Positions 63,253-64,000 of a DNA stretch of 64,000 bases are shown here, piece after piece. This stretch comes from Stereum hirsutum FP-91666 SS1 (taxonomy: Eukaryota > Basidiomycota > Agaricomycetes > Russulales > Stereaceae), in contig NW_006763132.1 of the NCBI RefSeq assembly GCF_000264905.1, forward strand, positions 286,237-350,236, written 5' to 3'. The notes under the pieces are model-generated. The model saw only the letters and a program-made list of their open reading frames with translations, was not told the origin of the DNA and did no database searches. A program made the position numbers and the translations under genes. Within the stretch, counting starts at the first letter, position 1. The number at the start of each line of letters is the position of its first letter.

Positions 63253-64000
63253 TCAAAGCCGACTCTTCGATATCGTCCGCTTCTCATCTTCATCTGCAGT
63301 CGTTCCCGTGTCCGGACCTGACTTTGGGGTTTGAAGACGTTGAAGACCTTCATAGACGATGGCCTCCCATTTACTCCGAACGGAGATGATGCGGGCGTCT
63401 TCTTGCGGGATGCTACGAGGGATAAGCCAAATCAATGCAATGAGGTTAGACTCGGACGGTACAATGTCATGGTGAAGCCAAGGCGTACATCTGAGCAAAG
63501 AGGACCATCTACATCGAAAGGAAGAAGCGGTCAGATCAGACACACAGAGCTCGACCAGAACAGAGGTATCAAGGATGTGTTCGGCTGCCATCAACGTTGC
63601 AGCGTTGTTCCGCCAAAACACGGAGAAGCGCTGCAGTTCTTGAGCCTCCCGATGGCTCACGCGTGCAGCGTTTCTGGCAGCCGAACGCGCCCTAATATAA
63701 CATGAACTTGCAAACGCACCACGACGCCCTTCTCCGGATCCGCCATCCAATGCGTGTTCGCAACACCTACCAACCGCACGCACCGATTAGCTCGCCCAAA
63801 CCCTCACAAAACCAACAACAAAAACGCACCACTCCAAGTAAAACACCCCTTCCCCCTCCCCGTCCGCAATCCTTGCGACATAATCATCCCTCCCAACCCC
63901 CACTGCTTCTCCACACCCGGCGCGAGCGGTTTACCCCGATTGACTGGTGTAGGCATATCGAGCCATTTCGCTTGGGAGGGCGTGAGTTGGGGGCTGAGCA
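63253..64000 (-). CDS. Beta-lactamase-fold serine hydrolase 3 (3' part)
   Basis: Third family member, entering from the right edge. Blocks LSPQLTPSQAKWLD, GVEKQWGLGGMIM and GVANTHWMADPEKGVV correspond to the C-terminal third of hydrolases 1 and 2. A 20-base exon (63508-63489, MVLFAQ) and the last exon from 63412, with SKWEAIVYEGLQRL, complete it. The intron between them and the previous exon is long (63719-63509). It ends in an added charged tail (DEDEKRTISKSRL). The start and the SxxK site are outside the window. Confidence 0.75.

Overview
The window is intron-rich nuclear DNA of a filamentous basidiomycete, most likely an Agaricomycete. The evidence is many short GT-AG introns of about 50-80 bases, two strong GC-AG introns, a FunK1 fungal-type kinase family, a DUF6534 membrane protein, a samB/Mub1 MYND protein, an NDR/Cbk1 kinase, and an intron-containing tRNA-Val. 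There are no operons and nothing prokaryotic. No species is claimed.

Layout. (1) 1-12.3 kb: the 3' end of an unknown gene, then four tandem plus-strand paralogues (A-D) of an uncharacterised seven-helix membrane-protein family with the same seven-exon architecture. (2) 7.9-14.5 kb: paralogue D lies between two inverted copies of an F-box-like gene. The left copy is frameshifted and has a MITE just before its start; the right copy is intact. (3) 15-42 kb: five FunK1 kinase copies, K1 on plus and K2-K5 in a minus-strand tandem array. Each shares a divergent promoter with an F-box gene or its 5' relic. Inside the array, between K3 and its F-box relic, sit a solo LTR and a 2.9-kb element with 166-bp near-identical inverted ends; a second MITE lies in the relic. 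(4) 17-26 kb, between K1 and K2: tRNA-Val(CAC), a DUF6534 membrane protein, a small possible F-box-like gene, a low-complexity Asn/Ser/Thr/Gly protein, and a conserved NDR-family kinase. (5) 43-51.5 kb: an F-box/leucine-rich protein with an acidic tract, then a samB/Mub1 protein. (6) 53-64 kb: three minus-strand beta-lactamase-fold serine hydrolases (the third runs off the window), with a plus-strand O-methyltransferase and a small cysteine-rich secreted protein between the second and third.

How it fits together. NDR kinase and samB are single-copy housekeeping or morphogenesis genes. The rest looks like fast-evolving accessory DNA: families expanding by tandem and inverted duplication, decaying by small frameshifting insertions, and invaded by mobile elements. 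The clearest unusual system is the repeated divergent FunK1/F-box module. Four of its five kinases share one in-frame removal of about 219 codons, and its promoters keep a palindromic CGG-N6-CCG site and a 17-bp motif. Exon models were made by hand from splice signals, reading phase and paralogue comparison; those whose phase closes exactly are the most secure.
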